DNA of 64,000 nucleotides from Magnetococcales bacterium (lineage in GTDB: Bacteria > Pseudomonadota > Magnetococcia > Magnetococcales > Magnetaquicoccaceae): contig JADGBT010000022.1 of assembly GCA_015231375.1 (NCBI GenBank), positions 1-64,000 on the forward strand, given 5' to 3'. The translations under genes and the position numbers were made by a program. The first letter of the stretch is position 1. Each line of letters starts with the position of its first letter. This document shows, in pieces, positions 9,146-16,837 of this stretch. Under the pieces are notes generated by a model. The model did not search any database. It was not told the origin of the DNA and worked only from the letters and a program-made list of their open reading frames with translations.

Positions 9146-9979
9146 ATGGCTGATCTCCCAGGCAGACGGGCGCAACTGGAAAAACAGGCGCAACAGGCCC
9201 AAAAGGCCCAAGCCAACGCGGCTGAAAAGAATGCGCCGGGCGCTCCCGGAGAGGCGGCCCCCCCCTCTCAGGCTCAAGTGGATGCCATGCTCAACGACAT
9301 CCGCCACGAAGAGGATATCGTCCTGGCGGGCAAACTGGAGGTGGTGCGCAAAAAACGCGAGCAGGAACTGCAACGCGGCAAACCCAAGACCATCGAAAAA
9401 ATCAATATCGAAGACCTCAAATTCGCACGGGAGGAGAAAAAATCCGGACTGCCGGAAAGAATCCGCAAATTGCCCAAGGATCATCCGGTCCGCGTGCTGT
9501 ACGAAAAAGGCTACAAACAGAAAGGCCCCGGCATTCCCACCCGGCCCACCTTCCACGAAGACAACGGACTGGATCTCAAACAGGCCATCCGAGCCATCAT
9601 CACGCCCCTGGCCGTGTTGCTGGTGGTCGCGGGCATCATCGGTGGATTCTATTATGGTAGCCAACGCTATCAATCGGGCAAGGATGAGGCCCGCAACCAA
9701 ATCCTGATGATTATCAAAGAAAAAAACTATCATCCAGATCATCCCAAACTCCAAAAGGAGTTCAAGGCGCTCTACTGGAGCAACTGGTTGCCCGACCTGA
9801 ATAAACTACTGAGTTTTGTCGAGGGCCTGGGAATCAACTACGAAGCTTTCGATGGCAATCCCGAACCCGGCAGCTATATGGATTACATCCAACGTCACAA
9901 CAAACCGTTCAATCAAACCGAAGCCATGGAGTGGTACGCCCGCGAAATGCGCAAGCCCTCCCACGCCAACGCGCCGTAA
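9146..9979 (+). CDS. Single-pass membrane protein of unknown function
   Basis: A 277-residue protein not recognised as a known family. The N-terminal ~45 residues are rich in Gln, Ala and Pro (EKQAQQAQKAQANAAEK) and probably disordered or coiled. A charged helical stretch (KKREQELQRGKPKTIEK, then DLKFAREEKKSGLPERIRKL) follows. One transmembrane helix (PLAVLLVVAGIIGGFYYGS, about 155-175) separates a large cytoplasmic half from a ~100-residue periplasmic tail with several Trp/Tyr residues. The ATG at 9146 has GGAG nine bases upstream; an earlier in-frame ATG at 9083 lacks one. It faces mtaB across the DnaA-box cluster. Confidence 0.7.
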   Translation: MADLPGRRAQLEKQAQQAQKAQANAAEKNAPGAPGEAAPPSQAQVDAMLNDIRHEEDIVLAGKLEVVRKKREQELQRGKPKTIEKINIEDLKFAREEKKSGLPERIRKLPKDHPVRVLYEKGYKQKGPGIPTRPTFHEDNGLDLKQAIRAIITPLAVLLVVAGIIGGFYYGSQRYQSGKDEARNQILMIIKEKNYHPDHPKLQKEFKALYWSNWLPDLNKLLSFVEGLGINYEAFDGNPEPGSYMDYIQRHNKPFNQTEAMEWYAREMRKPSHANAP

Positions 9980-10052
9980 GACACGCGCCGTCACGCGCGC
10001 GCCATCACAAAACCGGCGCCGAGGGTCATGGAATCCTGAGGTCATCCGCACA

Positions 10053-10101
10053 AGTTATCCACACGGTTATCCACACTCCCTGTGGATAACTGCGTGGACA
10101 A
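10053..10101. promoter_or_regulatory. Cluster of DnaA boxes
   Basis: Three exact consensus DnaA boxes TTATCCACA lie within 35 bases: 10055-10063 and 10067-10075 on the plus strand, and 10081-10089 on the minus strand. A fourth, weaker box (CGTGGACAA, 10093-10101) follows. Boxes two and three also form a ten-base hairpin (GTTATCCACA/TGTGGATAAC) with a five-base loop. The site is between convergent genes. It could be part of a replication origin, a DnaA-titration site or, less likely, a bidirectional terminator; no AT-rich unwinding element or dnaA/dnaN is next to it. Confidence 0.7.
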
Positions 10102-10123
10102 CTCAGACGCCCCGCCCTCACCC

Positions 10124-11452
10124 TCACGCCTCATCCTCCCGGACCACCCGTCCGATCAGGCACCGCTCCACCGGATCCACCCCCTCCACGATCACCGGCA
10201 GCAAGGCTCCCCGCCACGCCTCCTGCCCATCCGGAACCCGCATCGACAAAAACCCATCGGTCTTGCCCACGCCCCAACCCTGTTCCAGGTTTTCCACCAG
10301 CAACCACTCCCGCTCCCCAACCCGGTCGCCCAGCACCCGTTCCAGTTGCGCCTCCCCGGCCTGACGCAACCGGCCAGCCCGTTCCCGGATCTGTCCGCCT
10401 GGCACCAGCAACGCCGCCGACCAGTCGGCCGCCGGGGTCTCGGGACGCATGGAATACGGAAACACATGCAACAACGACAATCCGGCTTCGGCGGTCAGAT
10501 CCAGGGTACGCTGGAAGGCCGCTTCGCTTTCCGAGGGAAACCCGACAATAAAATCCGCGCCCAGCACCACTCCGGGCCGCACCGCCCGCACCCGCGCGAT
10601 CCGTTCCAGAACCTCGTCCCGGCCCCGGCCCCGACCCATGCGACGCCGCACCCCGTCATCCCCGGACTGGATCGACAAATGCAAATGACCGCACAACCGG
10701 TCGGAATCGGCCAGCAACTCGATCAATCCCGAATCGATGTCCAAAGGATCCACAGAAGAGATCCGCAACCGCCCCACGCCGGACAGCGCCAACACCCGAC
10801 GCGCCAGGGCAGCCAGGGTGGGACGATCGGACAGATCCCGACCATACGCCCCCAGATTCACCCCGGTCAGCACCAACTCCTCGTATCCAGACTCCAGAAA
10901 ACGTTGCGCCTGCTCCACCACCCGCTCCACCGGCGTCGAACGGCTCGGACCCCGCACACGGGGAATCACGCAATAGGCACAGGCCCGGTCGCATCCATCC
11001 TGGGCCTGCAAAAAAGCGCGGGCCCGATCCCCGAAACGCTCCACCGGCTCCATCTCCGGCACACGGGTCAACCGGGCCACATCCCCCACCCGAATCCGTC
11101 CACCAGCCTCCCCGTCACGCCCCGACGACGCCTCCAGCAACTCCCACAACCGGGTTTTCTCCCCATTGCCCAGCACCAGATCCACACCCGGCAAGCCCGC
11201 CACCCGCTCCGGCTCGTTCTGGGCATAACAGCCGGTGACCACGATCCGGGCGCCGGGATGGTCCCGCACCGCGCGCCGCACCAACTGTCGGGCCTGACGG
11301 TCGCTTTCGCCGGTGACCGAACAGGTGTTGATCACCACCAGTTCCGCCCGCTCCCCGGCCTCGGCCAAACGAAAGCCCCGCGTCTTTCCCCCCTGTCCCA
11401 TGACCGCGCTCTCGAACTGATTGACCCGACACCCCATGGTCAACACGGTCAT
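10124..11452 (-). CDS. mtaB: tRNA t6A37 methylthiotransferase MtaB
   Basis: A 442-residue radical-SAM enzyme that adds a methylthio group to N6-threonylcarbamoyl-adenosine 37 of tRNAs reading ANN codons. The N-terminal UPF0004 domain has three cluster cysteines in MGCRVNQFES, INTCSVTG and VTGCYAQ. The radical-SAM core has CDRACAYC, and a C-terminal TRAM domain binds tRNA. The ATG at 11452 is preferred because it gives the family N-terminus (MTVLTMGCRVNQ) and follows GGAGG and GGTGAG sites. An in-frame ATG at 11536 is also possible, and its CATG would be shared with the start of the divergent gene. The 3' end faces the DnaA-box cluster. Confidence 0.9.
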   Translation of the reverse strand: MTVLTMGCRVNQFESAVMGQGGKTRGFRLAEAGERAELVVINTCSVTGESDRQARQLVRRAVRDHPGARIVVTGCYAQNEPERVAGLPGVDLVLGNGEKTRLWELLEASSGRDGEAGGRIRVGDVARLTRVPEMEPVERFGDRARAFLQAQDGCDRACAYCVIPRVRGPSRSTPVERVVEQAQRFLESGYEELVLTGVNLGAYGRDLSDRPTLAALARRVLALSGVGRLRISSVDPLDIDSGLIELLADSDRLCGHLHLSIQSGDDGVRRRMGRGRGRDEVLERIARVRAVRPGVVLGADFIVGFPSESEAAFQRTLDLTAEAGLSLLHVFPYSMRPETPAADWSAALLVPGGQIRERAGRLRQAGEAQLERVLGDRVGEREWLLVENLEQGWGVGKTDGFLSMRVPDGQEAWRGALLPVIVEGVDPVERCLIGRVVREDEA

Positions 11453-11534
11453 GGGCCTCACCCCCTCCACCCGACCATTGACGCGGGGATCCAACCGGTC
11501 TAATGTATCGTCCGGTAAACTTGTCAAGGACGCC

Positions 11535-12893
11535 ATGATCCCATCCTTTCCCAACGCATTCGCGCCGTTCATCCGCAATCTCCTGGACGATGTCAATCGT
11601 CTGATCGGGCCGATCCACCTTGTCGGAGAGGCCCCGCTGTGCGGTATCCAGGGCAAACCGCTGCCCAATACCCTCGAAATTCTCGTCGCCCGTCCCCTGA
11701 CCGAATGCCGCAAACGACTGTTGCGTGGCGATCATGCCGAAGCGATCATGGGCCACAAGCATAACAGCCTGCTGCTGCCCATCAAAGAGTGGACGCACCC
11801 CAAAGTGCTGGATATCGGCTCCTTCAAGAGTCGCCCCAACCATCCGGCCACTCTGGAAGAAGACCTGATGCACCGGGATGTCACCGTCAACGCCATGGCC
11901 TACACCTGGCCCAACGGCCCACTGATCGATCCATTCAACGGTCGTCAGGATCTGCTCACCGGCGAAATCCGTCTGGTCAACGGTCAGGAGACCCTGGATC
12001 AGAACCCCTTGCGCGCGCTGATCTTCTTCCGTTTCGCCATGCAGTTGAACCGTCCGATGCACCCGGAAGATCTGTACCGGGTACTCCAGACCTCCCTGGA
12101 ACGGGCGCAACCCGAACAGATCCGCGCGGAAATGGATCGTATCCTCTCCCTGCCCCTGGCCGACGAGGAGACCCAGAACCATCTGCGCACCCTGTTCACC
12201 AGTCCGCTGGCGGATCAGATTCTGCCCCATCTCGCCGCTTTGAGAAATCCGGGCAGCCACTGGAGTCGGGAAGAGCAATGGAAACAGATCCTCGATACCA
12301 CCCTGGCCATCACCGCCCCCACGGACGACGAGGAGATCTCCCTGCTGGATCTGCGCTGGACCATTCTGCTGGGCGGGGTCGGCATGAACCGGCAAACTTC
12401 CCAGGATCACATGGAAAGCCATCTGGCCCAGGTGAACCGCAGGCTTGAATTCCTGGAATTTTCCAAACGTCGCGCGCGTCGCATTCTCAGTCTGCTGCGC
12501 AATCTGAACGGCACCACCAATCCCACCGATCGACAACTGAAACGCTATCTGCACGATCACATCCCCCTGGAGGGGGTATTCCGGATCCTGCAAGCGATCA
12601 CCACCGCCAATGCCCAACTCCCGGAAACGGCCCGCGTGGAGGAGGAGCTGAAATTCCAGGAGATCCGCGACCGCTGCCGCACCTTGAGACAGGCGGAACA
12701 TCGTCTGCATCCCACGGATCTGGCCCTTTCCGGCGGCGAGATTCTGGACATGGTACGCATTCCCCCCGGTCCCTGGCTGCGCGATCTGCAAGCCAAAATG
12801 GTGGATCTGGTGAGCCAGGAACCCCACCGCAACCAGAAAGGCGAACTGCGTGCCCAGGTCAACAAATGGATCACGCAACAGAAGGTGTTTTAG
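11535..12893 (+). CDS. CCA-adding-enzyme/poly(A)-polymerase homologue with degenerate catalytic motif
   Basis: A 452-residue member of the class II tRNA nucleotidyltransferase/poly(A) polymerase family that appears to have lost activity. Downstream head/neck motifs are well kept: EEDLMHRDVTVNAMAY, LIDPFNGRQDLLTGEIRLVN and NPLRALIFFRFAMQL. The metal-binding motif is not. Where active enzymes have VGGxVRDxLLG...DxD, this protein reads VGEAPLCGIQG then NTLEILVARP, so the glycine motif is altered and the first Asp is gone. The helical C-terminal part (about 200-452) is intact and includes the usual neck/body. The ATG at 11535 has AAGGA upstream. It may be an RNA-binding pseudoenzyme; an active paralogue should exist elsewhere. 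Confidence 0.75.
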   Translation: MIPSFPNAFAPFIRNLLDDVNRLIGPIHLVGEAPLCGIQGKPLPNTLEILVARPLTECRKRLLRGDHAEAIMGHKHNSLLLPIKEWTHPKVLDIGSFKSRPNHPATLEEDLMHRDVTVNAMAYTWPNGPLIDPFNGRQDLLTGEIRLVNGQETLDQNPLRALIFFRFAMQLNRPMHPEDLYRVLQTSLERAQPEQIRAEMDRILSLPLADEETQNHLRTLFTSPLADQILPHLAALRNPGSHWSREEQWKQILDTTLAITAPTDDEEISLLDLRWTILLGGVGMNRQTSQDHMESHLAQVNRRLEFLEFSKRRARRILSLLRNLNGTTNPTDRQLKRYLHDHIPLEGVFRILQAITTANAQLPETARVEEELKFQEIRDRCRTLRQAEHRLHPTDLALSGGEILDMVRIPPGPWLRDLQAKMVDLVSQEPHRNQKGELRAQVNKWITQQKVF

Positions 12894-12902
12894 AAAAAAT
12901 CC

Positions 12903-13484
12903 TCAAGAACCATCCAGCCCGAGACGGCTCGACAACGGTCCCTGCTGACCATGATATTTGGCGCCGCTTTTCTTGCCGTAGGGGCGCGTGGTGGGGGAGG
13001 AGAGGGTTTCAAAGGAGATGGCCCCGATGCGCAATCCCGGATTCAGGGCCAGGGGCAGCCGTCCCGCGTTGAAGAATTCAAAGGTGATGTGACCATCCCA
13101 CCCCGGATCGATGGAGTGGGCGGTGATGTGGACCATCAATCCCACACGGGCCAGACTGCTGCGGCCATCCAGCCATCCCACCAAATCCTCGGCCACGCCG
13201 ATGCGCTCCCGCGTCATACCCAGGGCGAACTCTCCCGGATGCAGAATGAACCGCTCCTGCTCTCCGATGGTGACCTCTTCCATGCACGCCTCGGAGACCG
13301 AATGCACACTCTTTTGATCCGACAGATCCAGATACGGCACCCGTACATGACGAAACGTGCGAAACACATGCCCCAGACTCACATCCACCGAAAACGAACC
13401 CAGACAATTGTCCGGCGGCATGGGATCGATCACGATCCGGCCCGCCGCGATGGCCTTGAGAATGTCCTGATCCGACAATCGCAT
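12903..13484 (-). CDS. dcd: dCTP deaminase
   Basis: A 193-residue enzyme converting dCTP to dUTP, which dUTPase hydrolyses to dUMP, the thymidylate-synthase substrate. Its length equals that of E. coli Dcd. It has the family signature DGRSSLARVGLMVHITAHSID, the trimer/metal region GHITFEFFNAGRLPLAL, and the C-terminal lid KYHGQQGPLSSRL. The ATG is preceded by AAAGGAGA. It is the last gene of a four-gene operon (ThyA-like, HAD, ParB-like, dcd), 21 bases after the ParB-like gene. This context ties the operon to pyrimidine deoxynucleotide metabolism. Confidence 0.93.
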   Translation of the reverse strand: MRLSDQDILKAIAAGRIVIDPMPPDNCLGSFSVDVSLGHVFRTFRHVRVPYLDLSDQKSVHSVSEACMEEVTIGEQERFILHPGEFALGMTRERIGVAEDLVGWLDGRSSLARVGLMVHITAHSIDPGWDGHITFEFFNAGRLPLALNPGLRIGAISFETLSSPTTRPYGKKSGAKYHGQQGPLSSRLGLDGS

Positions 13485-13505
13485 CGTCGTCTCCTTTTTT
13501 TGTTT

Positions 13506-14150
13506 CTACGCTTGCAGGAAGGCCGGATTGGTCTGCTTGCGCTGCTTCTGGATGCCCTCGAAGACCGCGTTGAAATCCCGGAACAACGATTTGTACTGGG
13601 CCGGATCCCGATAGGTCTTCTTGACGAATCCGTCCGCAAGCTCCTCCAACTCCACCACCTCGTCCCACCCCTTTTCCAGGGCAAAGGCGTAATAGGGATA
13701 TTCCGCAGGCACGTCGCTGGCCAGCACGATGTTGAGCGGTACGCCGAGCCGCATGGCGGTGTAGACCCGATGCATGCCGTCGTTGATCAACGGCAGGGTG
13801 CGGCCATCCGGCTCCACCGAAAGCTCCACCACCGGCGGCATGAGCGGAATGGGACCATCCTCCCCGCCGGGCAGGGTGTCATCGGCCAGCCAGAAGAACA
13901 GCCCTCCGTCCAGATTGAAGATATCGATCTCCCGCTCCCGGAAGGCCAGATACAGATGGTGCAGCCGCTGATGGTCCTCGCGCAGGATGTAGCGTTGCGC
14001 CGGATACAGACTCGCCGGATCCACCTGCCGCACCAACGTCAGTTTGGCCTGTTGGTAGATCAGAGGCTGACCATGACCGCGCAAGCGCGTGGTGGCAAAC
14101 CGTTGCAACAACTCGGCCTCTCCGATCCTTTCGACACGGGTGATCTTCAT
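13506..14150 (-). CDS. ParB/sulfiredoxin-fold-like protein of unknown function
   Basis: A 214-residue soluble protein. The only recognisable motif is NDGMHRVYTAMRLGV near residue 120. It resembles the DGxHR helix of ParB/Srx-fold proteins, which bind nucleotides or DNA. Other conspicuous features are PPVVELSVEPDGR just before that motif, the aromatic segment PYYAFALEKGWDEV, and a basic C-terminal helix FRDFNAVFEGIQKQRKQ. The start overlaps the HAD gene by four bases (ATGA) and has a GGAGA site, so it is translated with that gene. A CTP/NTP-binding, kinase-like or nuclease role would all fit the fold. Function is not assigned. Confidence 0.6.
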   Translation of the reverse strand: MKITRVERIGEAELLQRFATTRLRGHGQPLIYQQAKLTLVRQVDPASLYPAQRYILREDHQRLHHLYLAFREREIDIFNLDGGLFFWLADDTLPGGEDGPIPLMPPVVELSVEPDGRTLPLINDGMHRVYTAMRLGVPLNIVLASDVPAEYPYYAFALEKGWDEVVELEELADGFVKKTYRDPAQYKSLFRDFNAVFEGIQKQRKQTNPAFLQA

Positions 14151-14875
14151 GGTTTCTCCACTGGGTTCGCGGGGTTCGCGGGGTTCGTTGCCGGAAAGAG
14201 TCCGGACAGATGCTCCGGGGTCAAGACGTCGATGCCTGAAAGGGTCAGATCCGGACAGGGGGCGCGTTGATTCAACACCGCCACCAGATCGGTTGTCTCC
14301 TTGGCCGGACGATGCAGCAGCCAGACCCCCTTCATGCCAAGTCGCAGGGCCGGGGCCAGATCCATCTCATAGGTATCGCCGATCATCACCGCCTGCTCAG
14401 GCCGGACACCGGTCCCCTCCAATGCCTTTTGATACAGGGCCGCATCCGGCTTGGCCAGCCCCAATCGACAGGAGGCGAACAGGGGCACCCGCTCGAAGGC
14501 CTGGGGAAAACACCGGGCAAATCCCATCAAGAAGGGCGTCCAGATATTGGTGATGAAGGCATAAGGCAAGTTGGCCCGTTCCAGCTCCGTCAGGAACCGT
14601 TCGGCGCCGGGCAAGGGATAGGCGTCCTGGATCTGCCGATCCCAGAATCCGCCCACCACCCGCCGGGTGTGCGCCCGATCCAGCCGGTAGACCTCGGACA
14701 ACCGGTCCGCCAGGATTTCCGGCGCGCTCAGATCCGTGGTGAACAGCCAGGATTTCAACTCCGCCTTGGCCGCCGACGGCAAGCCAAGCTCCCGCGCCAA
14801 CCACGCGGACGGCCCGATCTCCGGACCTCCGATCAGGGTGAAACCGATATCCAGGAAGACATGCACCTCATCCAT
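14147..14875 (-). CDS. HAD-superfamily hydrolase
   Basis: A 242-residue HAD-like protein. Motif I is FLDIGFTL, in which the first (nucleophile) Asp is present but the usual second Asp is replaced by Gly. Motif II lies in FITNIW, the motif III Lys in GLAKPDAALYQKAL, and motif IV is VMIGDTYEMD. A helical cap sits between motifs I and II. Loss of the second Asp occurs in HAD members that are not ordinary phosphatases, so activity needs testing. It starts inside the end of the ThyA-like gene (eight-base overlap) and its stop overlaps the ParB-like start. Its C-terminus carries NPANPANP, encoded by a GGTTCGCGG micro-repeat. Confidence 0.8.
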   Translation of the reverse strand: MDEVHVFLDIGFTLIGGPEIGPSAWLARELGLPSAAKAELKSWLFTTDLSAPEILADRLSEVYRLDRAHTRRVVGGFWDRQIQDAYPLPGAERFLTELERANLPYAFITNIWTPFLMGFARCFPQAFERVPLFASCRLGLAKPDAALYQKALEGTGVRPEQAVMIGDTYEMDLAPALRLGMKGVWLLHRPAKETTDLVAVLNQRAPCPDLTLSGIDVLTPEHLSGLFPATNPANPANPVEKP

Positions 14876-16355
14876 CCTTCGTCTGGCCGCGTTTCGACCG
14901 CTTGAGCCGCGCCTCGGCCCGCCCGAGTTCCCGACCCAGATACAAGGCATGTCCCGGATCGGAAACCGCCAGATCCATGACCAATTGACGTTCGATCTCC
15001 TCGGCGGTTTTCCCCGCATACCGGTGCAATCGTTGTCCTTCAAAACGATGCTCCAGCACGATCTGTCCCAACTCCTCGTTGACCGACATGACAAAATCCC
15101 CGTGGGGATCCTGGCGGAATCCGCTGCCCGCGCTTTGTTCCCGGTTTCTGAAATCGTGGATGGTTCTGGCCCGTTCCAGCCCGTTCCCCTGGGGATCGAG
15201 GGTGATGGAGTGGCTGATGAGGGTCAAAGCGCCGGGCGTCAGTCCGCTCTCTTCGGCGATGTGACGCTGGATCGCGATCAGGCCATGGACATTCATCAAC
15301 CATGCCGTCAAGGCGTTGTGGGTGCGAAACACGGCGGTGAGGGTCAACGCCCCCTCGAACCGACGCGCGAACAAAGAGACCAGACACGGATGCCCGGCGG
15401 CATCCGAAAGCAGATCGCGCCCGGTGTCCCACAGGGAGATGAAGACGTGGCGCGAGTCCGGATTCTCTCGCAGCATGCGGGCCGCCTGGGCCAGGGTGTC
15501 GTGTTCGTCCGCGCCAAAATGGCCCCGCAAACGGTTGCCATACCCATACTGTTGCCCCTCGGGAATGGCGGCGGAGAGGATTCCCTCTTGATAACGCGCG
15601 AACGCCTCCGGATCAAATCCGTGGACACGCAGTTGTTCCGGGGACTCTTCCAGCGGCTCCCGGATCGTGACCTTGACATTCTGCAACTCCAACCGCTCCC
15701 CCTTGCCGGTCAGGATGACCGGATAGCCGAAACGGTAGAGCCGATGGATCAACTCCTTCCAGGCCGACAGCGGCCCGTCCGCCAGAATCTGGTGCCCACG
15801 GGGATCGGAGGGAAAGCGTTTCACCTCGAAACGGGCCAAGGGGATGTCACGCCGCTCCACGTTTACCGGAGAGGGAGGAGGCAGCGTGGCGAAAAAGCCC
15901 TGGAGCCGCTCGCGCGCATCCGGATCACCGGGTTTGCCCAGATCCACCACCGACAGCCCCCCGGCGAAATCGGCGGGCTTCACCCCATCGTCGAGCTTCT
16001 GGCTGGTGCCCACGATCTGCTGGATCACGCTGCCCAGGCAGAGGGTCGGCTCCAGACCCCGGGTGAAAAATCCGCTCACGCTCTCCCGCGATCCCCCCAG
16101 ATCCACACCGAACAACACCAGATGACGAATCTGAGGATTGTAGAGCAGATTGCGCAACAATTCGGGCAGTCCTTCGCCGTACAAGGTGCCGAAAGCCGCG
16201 ATACGGGAGCTCCGTGGCATCAGATCGATCCCGGCAGCGACGAAATGTTGACGGATCACGGCCACCGGCGACCACAAGGTCAGGATGCCGACATCGCCGT
16301 TGCCGGGATTGATCAAATCCAATTTATCTTTGTAGTACAATGGAATAAATTCCAT
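14868..16355 (-). CDS. MtrA-like/thymidylate-synthase-like fusion protein
   Basis: A 495-residue, probably two-domain protein. The first ~200 residues resemble tetrahydromethanopterin methyltransferase subunit A (DUF4346-like), for example GTLYGEGLPELLRNLLYNPQIRHLVLFG. The C-terminal ~270 residues have the thymidylate synthase layout: YGYGNRLRG, the phosphate-binding Arg in PDSRHVFISLW, the catalytic Cys in HPCLVSLF (about residue 324), then FRTHNALTAWLMN and GALTLISHSITL. Relative to E. coli ThyA, RSxD has become RTHN and the HxY motif lacks its Tyr, as in divergent archaeal-type or hydroxymethylase-type members. It is first in an operon ending in dcd, so a dUMP or dCMP C5-alkylation is likely. 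The ATG at 16355 follows AAGGA; a GTG one codon earlier also exists. Confidence 0.75.
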   Translation of the reverse strand: MEFIPLYYKDKLDLINPGNGDVGILTLWSPVAVIRQHFVAAGIDLMPRSSRIAAFGTLYGEGLPELLRNLLYNPQIRHLVLFGVDLGGSRESVSGFFTRGLEPTLCLGSVIQQIVGTSQKLDDGVKPADFAGGLSVVDLGKPGDPDARERLQGFFATLPPPSPVNVERRDIPLARFEVKRFPSDPRGHQILADGPLSAWKELIHRLYRFGYPVILTGKGERLELQNVKVTIREPLEESPEQLRVHGFDPEAFARYQEGILSAAIPEGQQYGYGNRLRGHFGADEHDTLAQAARMLRENPDSRHVFISLWDTGRDLLSDAAGHPCLVSLFARRFEGALTLTAVFRTHNALTAWLMNVHGLIAIQRHIAEESGLTPGALTLISHSITLDPQGNGLERARTIHDFRNREQSAGSGFRQDPHGDFVMSVNEELGQIVLEHRFEGQRLHRYAGKTAEEIERQLVMDLAVSDPGHALYLGRELGRAEARLKRSKRGQTKDG

Positions 16356-16837
16356 CACCCCATTCCTTGCCTCCGATTGGAATCGTTGGCCTGATGGCCG
16401 GACGAATCAAAACGGCCAATGCAAAAACCAATCCACGCCAGAATACGCTCCGGCTCCAGGCCCTTTTCAGGTGAGACCGGTCTGCAAGCAAGCAATCACT
16501 TTACTCTAAAAGATGGGCAAGCCCGCACCCAATCATCACAATCATGGAAAGAACCAGACTCCATTTCTCAACTCGCAGAAAAATACAAACATCAACCTAT
16601 TGATTAACATATATCAATCATGAAAAACCCGGCCAATAAATCGTTTACCGGATACCATTCTTGCAAAAAAAAAACTTGCCCTCTCCCCTTTCGCTTGTTA
16701 AACTTTCTGAAAGTATACATTTGATAATAATATCTATTATAATATAAAAGATTGAGAATTCAAGATTGTTCACGTTTCCGGTCGACCCAAAAATAGCCTT
16801 CGGATTGATAAAGACAGCCAACAGCTAAACAACAATC
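16356..16837. other. AT-rich divergent promoter region
   Basis: No gene is supported in these ~480 bases between divergent operons. From about 16490 the sequence becomes strikingly AT-rich for this chromosome, including a run of ten A at ~16660 and TATAAT at 16738-16743. No well-spaced -35 partner was found for the latter. The region presumably contains promoters for the ThyA-like operon (minus strand) and the YIDP-protein/sulfatase cassette (plus strand). The low GC may mark a transfer boundary. Confidence 0.5.

Noticed and set aside
7660-9216. A 518-codon minus-strand frame opposite rlmD
   Set aside because: rlmD has all family motifs; the antisense product has none.
10053-10101. The hairpin formed by the DnaA boxes as a bidirectional terminator for the convergent genes
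   Set aside because: A ten-base stem exists but no T-tract follows on either side, and the arms are exact DnaA consensus sites, which is the simpler explanation.
16738-16743. A sigma-70 promoter at TATAAT
   Set aside because: No -35 hexamer lies 16-18 bases upstream; TTGATA is only 11 bases away. It is mentioned only as part of the AT-rich region.
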